Part shown: piece after piece, positions 61,701 through 64,000 of the stretch
Position numbering within the stretch: position 1 is the first letter of the stretch
Layout: each line of letters starts with the position of its first letter
From: Cinclus cinclus
Lineage: Eukaryota > Chordata > Aves > Passeriformes > Cinclidae
Direction: 5' to 3'
DNA length: 64,000 bases
Assembly: GCF_963662255.1 (NCBI RefSeq)
Contig: NW_026912062.1
Location: 744,001 to 808,000 of the forward strand
Notes under the pieces: generated by a model
Database searches by the model: none
The model's input: the letters and a program-made list of their open reading frames with translations, nothing else
What the model was told of the DNA's origin: nothing
Translations under genes and position numbers: made by a program

Positions 61701-63412
61701 GGCTGCCATCGGAGGCCCAAACGCGCCCCACAAAATGACATCTGCATTGAGGGTTCTTGAGTTTGGCTTCTTGGGGAAAAGTGCCTCCTTTCAAAGCCAA
61801 CTTGCCTAACTTGCCTGCGGCCCGTCCTGGGCTTTTGCTACAAAAATTCCATAAGGACGAGGATTTCTCCCAGACCAAAGCTGCCCCCTCCTCCAAACCT
61901 GGGTGCCATCGGAGGCCCAAACGCGCCCTACAAAATGACATCTGCATTGTGGGTTCTTGAGTTTGGCTTCTTGGGGAAAAGTGCCTCCTTTCAAAGCAAC
62001 TTGCCTAACTTGCCTGCGGCCCATGCGGGGTTTTTGCCTCCAAAAATTCCATAAGGACGAGGATTTCTCCCAGACCAAAGCTGCCCCCTCCTCCAAACCT
62101 AGCTGCCATCGGTGGCCCAAACGCGCCCTACAAAATGACATCTGCCAAGTGGGCTCCTGAGTTTGGCTTCTTGGGGGAAACTGCCTCCTTTCGGAGCCAA
62201 CTTGCCTGCAGCCCGTGCTGGGCTTTTGCCTACAAAAATTCCATAAGGACGAGGATTTCTCCCAGACCAAAGCTGCCCCCTCCTCCAAACCTGGCTGCCA
62301 TCGGAGGCCCAAACGTGCCCTACAAAATGACATCTGCCAAGTGGGCTCTTGAGTTTGGCTTCTTGGGTGGAAGTGCCTCCTTTCAAAGCCAACTTGCCTG
62401 CGGCCCGTCCTGGGCTTTAGACTACAAAAATTCCATAAGGACGAGGATTTCTCCCAGACCAAAGCTGCCCCCTCCTCCAAACCTGGCTGCCATCGGAGGC
62501 CCAAACGCGCCCTAAAAAATGACATCTGCCAAGTGGGCTCTTGAGTTTGGCTTCTTGGGGGAAAGTGCCTCCTTTCAAAGCCAACTTGCCTAACTAGCCT
62601 GCTGCCCGTGCTGGGCTTTAGACTACAAAAATTCCAGAAGGACGAGGATTTCTCCCAGACCAAAGCTGCCCCCTCCTCCAAACCTGGCTGCCATCAGAGG
62701 CCCAAACGCGCCCTACAAAATGACATCTGCCAAGTGGGCTCTTGAGTTTGGCTTCTTGGGGAAAAGTGCCTCCTTTCGGAGCCAACTTGCCTAACTTGCC
62801 TGCGGCCCGTCCTGGGCTTTTGCCTCCAAAAATTCCAGAAGGACTAGGATTTCTCCCAGACCAAAGCTGCCCCCTCCTCCAAACCTGGCTGCCATCGGAG
62901 GCCCAAACGCGCCCCACAAAATGACACCTGCATTGAGGGTTCTTGAGTTTGGCTTCCTGGAGAAAAGTGCCTCCTTTCGGAGTCAACTTGCCTGCGGCCC
63001 ATGCAGGGCTTTTGCCTACAAAAATTCCAGAAGGACGAGGATTTCTCCCAGACCAAAGCTGCCCCCTCCTCCAAACCTGGCTGCCATCGGAGGCCCAAAC
63101 GCGCCCTACAAAATGACATCTGCCAAGTGGGCTCTTGAGTTTGGCTTCTTGGGTGGAAGTGCCTCCTTTCAAAGCCAACTTGCCTGCGGCCCGTCCTGGG
63201 CTTTTGCCTACAAAAATTCCATAAGGACGAGGATTTCTCCCAGACCAAAGCTGCCCCCTCCTCCAAACCCGGCTGCAATCGGAGTCCCAAACGCGCCCTA
63301 CAAAATGACATTTGCCAAGTGGGCTCTTGAGTTTGGCTTCTTGCGGAAAAGTGCCTCCTTTCGGAGCCAACTTGCCTAACTAGCCTGCGGCCCGTCCTGG
63401 GCTTTTGCCTCC
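58719..63412. repeat. HOR family E copy 6, long form (24 monomers, 4,694 bp)
   Basis: The interval between anchors is 24 monomers where 14 is usual. Its middle (60281-62233) follows 56565-58325 at offsets of 3,716 and then 3,908 after one extra monomer, so part of an E unit has been joined to a second partial unit lacking its anchor. Many private changes occur: GGCTTTCTGGGG near 59034, CGGAGATTTC near 59311, CACCAAATG near 59391, GGCTCCTTGGG near 59609, TTTTCCCTAC near 59668, GGGTGCCATC near 61901, CCTAAAAAATG near 62512 and AACCCGGCTGCAATCGG near 63267. Confidence 0.8.
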
Positions 63413-64000
63413 AAAAATTCCAGAAGGACGAGGATTTCTCCCAGACCAAAGCTGCCCCCTCCTCCAAACCTGGCTGCCATCGGAGGCCCAAACGCGCCCT
63501 ACAAAATGACACCTGCCAAGTGGGCTCTTGAGTTTGGCTTCTTGGGGAAAAGTTACTCCTTTCAAAACCAACTTGCCTGCGTCCCGTCCCGGGCTTTTGC
63601 TACAAAAATTCCATAAGGACGAGGATTCCTCCCAGACCAAAGCTGCCCCCTCCTCCAAACCTGGCTGCCATCGGAGGCCCAAACGCGCCCTACAAAATGA
63701 CACCTGCCAAGTGGGCTCTTGAGTTTGGCTTCTTGGGGGAAAGTGCCTCCTTTCAAACAACTTGCCTGCGGCCCGTCCTGGGCTTGTGCCTACAAAAATT
63801 CCATAAGGACGAGGATTTCTCCCAGACCAAAGCTGCCCCCTCCTCCAAACCTGGCTGCCATCAGAGGCCCAAACGCGCCCTACAAAATGACATCTGCATT
63901 GTGGGTTCTTGAGTTTGGCTTCTTGGGGAAAAGTGCCTCCTTTCAAAGCCAACTTGCCTAACTTGCCTGCGGCCCGTCCTGGGCTTTTGCCTACAAAAAT
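63413..64000. repeat. HOR family E copy 7, cut by window end (3 monomers plus 6 bases)
   Basis: It opens with an anchor that has GTTACTCCTTTCAAAACC in place of GTGACTCC. Monomer 63604-63793 is 190 bp because CTTTCAAACAACTTGCC lost two bases. Monomer 63794-63994 has ATTGTGGG and ATCAGAGGCCC with the 9-bp insertion. The array continues beyond the window with no sign of an edge. Confidence 0.85.

Larger units (their letters stand above)
1..64000. repeat. Tandem satellite array, 192-bp monomer, about 326 full copies
   Basis: Every stretch of the window is a copy of the same unit, which I start at the A-run of AAAAATTCC. Adjacent starts are 192, 201, 200 or 191 bases apart almost without exception. 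All copies point the same way. Landmarks present in nearly every copy are GCTGCCCCCTCCTCCAAACC at about unit position 39-58, CCCAAACGCGCCC near 75-87, CTACAAAATGACA near 87-99, GAGTTTGGCTTC near 118-129 and CCAACTTGCC near 156-165. Copies differ by scattered single-base changes that recur in fixed orders, which defines higher-order repeats. No unique sequence, mobile element or inversion was seen. This organisation is typical of eukaryotic heterochromatic satellites; which chromosome region this is cannot be told from the sequence. Confidence 0.97.

Noticed and set aside
1..64000. Bacterial or phage DNA
   Set aside because: There are no diverse genes, no operon structure and no ribosome binding sites; 64 kb of pure tandem satellite is a eukaryotic pattern.
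1..64000. Pure assembly artefact from repeated collapse and expansion
   Set aside because: Not excluded, but neighbouring copies carry different private variants and graded HOR forms, which is what real arrays show. Read-level checks would be needed for the near-identical pairs.

Overview
All 64,000 bases are one uninterrupted tandem satellite array. I find no protein-coding gene, RNA gene, transposon, CRISPR array or unique sequence. About 326 complete monomers lie head to tail in one orientation (monomer starts traced by hand from the A-rich start AAAAATTCC). The base unit is 192 bp, about 56% GC by hand count of one consensus. Three common length variants occur: 201 bp (a 9-bp internal duplication), 191 bp (one base lost near the end) and 200 bp (both changes). 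A few rarer lengths (190, 193, 202) also occur.

The setting is a eukaryotic chromosome, most likely constitutive heterochromatin such as a centromere, pericentromere, subtelomere, sex chromosome or microchromosome. Tens of kilobases of near-identical monomers in multi-monomer higher-order repeats (HORs) are typical there. I do not recognise the monomer and cannot name the species. Several vertebrate satellites have monomers near 190 bp, but length alone proves nothing.

Layout: 1-8,782 holds HOR family A, each copy opening with a diagnostic 191-bp anchor monomer (copies of 11, 13, 10 and 10 monomers). 8,783-13,855 holds family B (9, 8 and 9 monomers). 13,856-14,824 is an A-like remnant. 14,825-19,705 holds family C, three 1,170-bp six-mers with short A-like and duplicated pieces between the second and third. 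19,706-23,586 holds two short A copies and the first 200-bp 'W' type monomer. 23,587-45,567 is a W-monomer region without anchor monomers; it contains a 6.07-kb duplicated block (23,587-29,660 and 33,205-39,276), a 1,179-bp tandem pair and a 1,772-bp tandem pair. 45,568-64,000 holds family E, where anchor and W monomers occur together in units of about 2.74 kb (14 monomers), with one 11-mer and one 24-mer variant.

The very long open frames on the minus strand (up to 2,024 codons) follow from monomer lengths divisible by three and from few stop triplets in the unit. They are not treated as genes. The noteworthy biology is array evolution: HOR turnover by unequal exchange, a segmental duplication inside the array, patchy conversion, and indels shared between distant monomers that trace ancestry.
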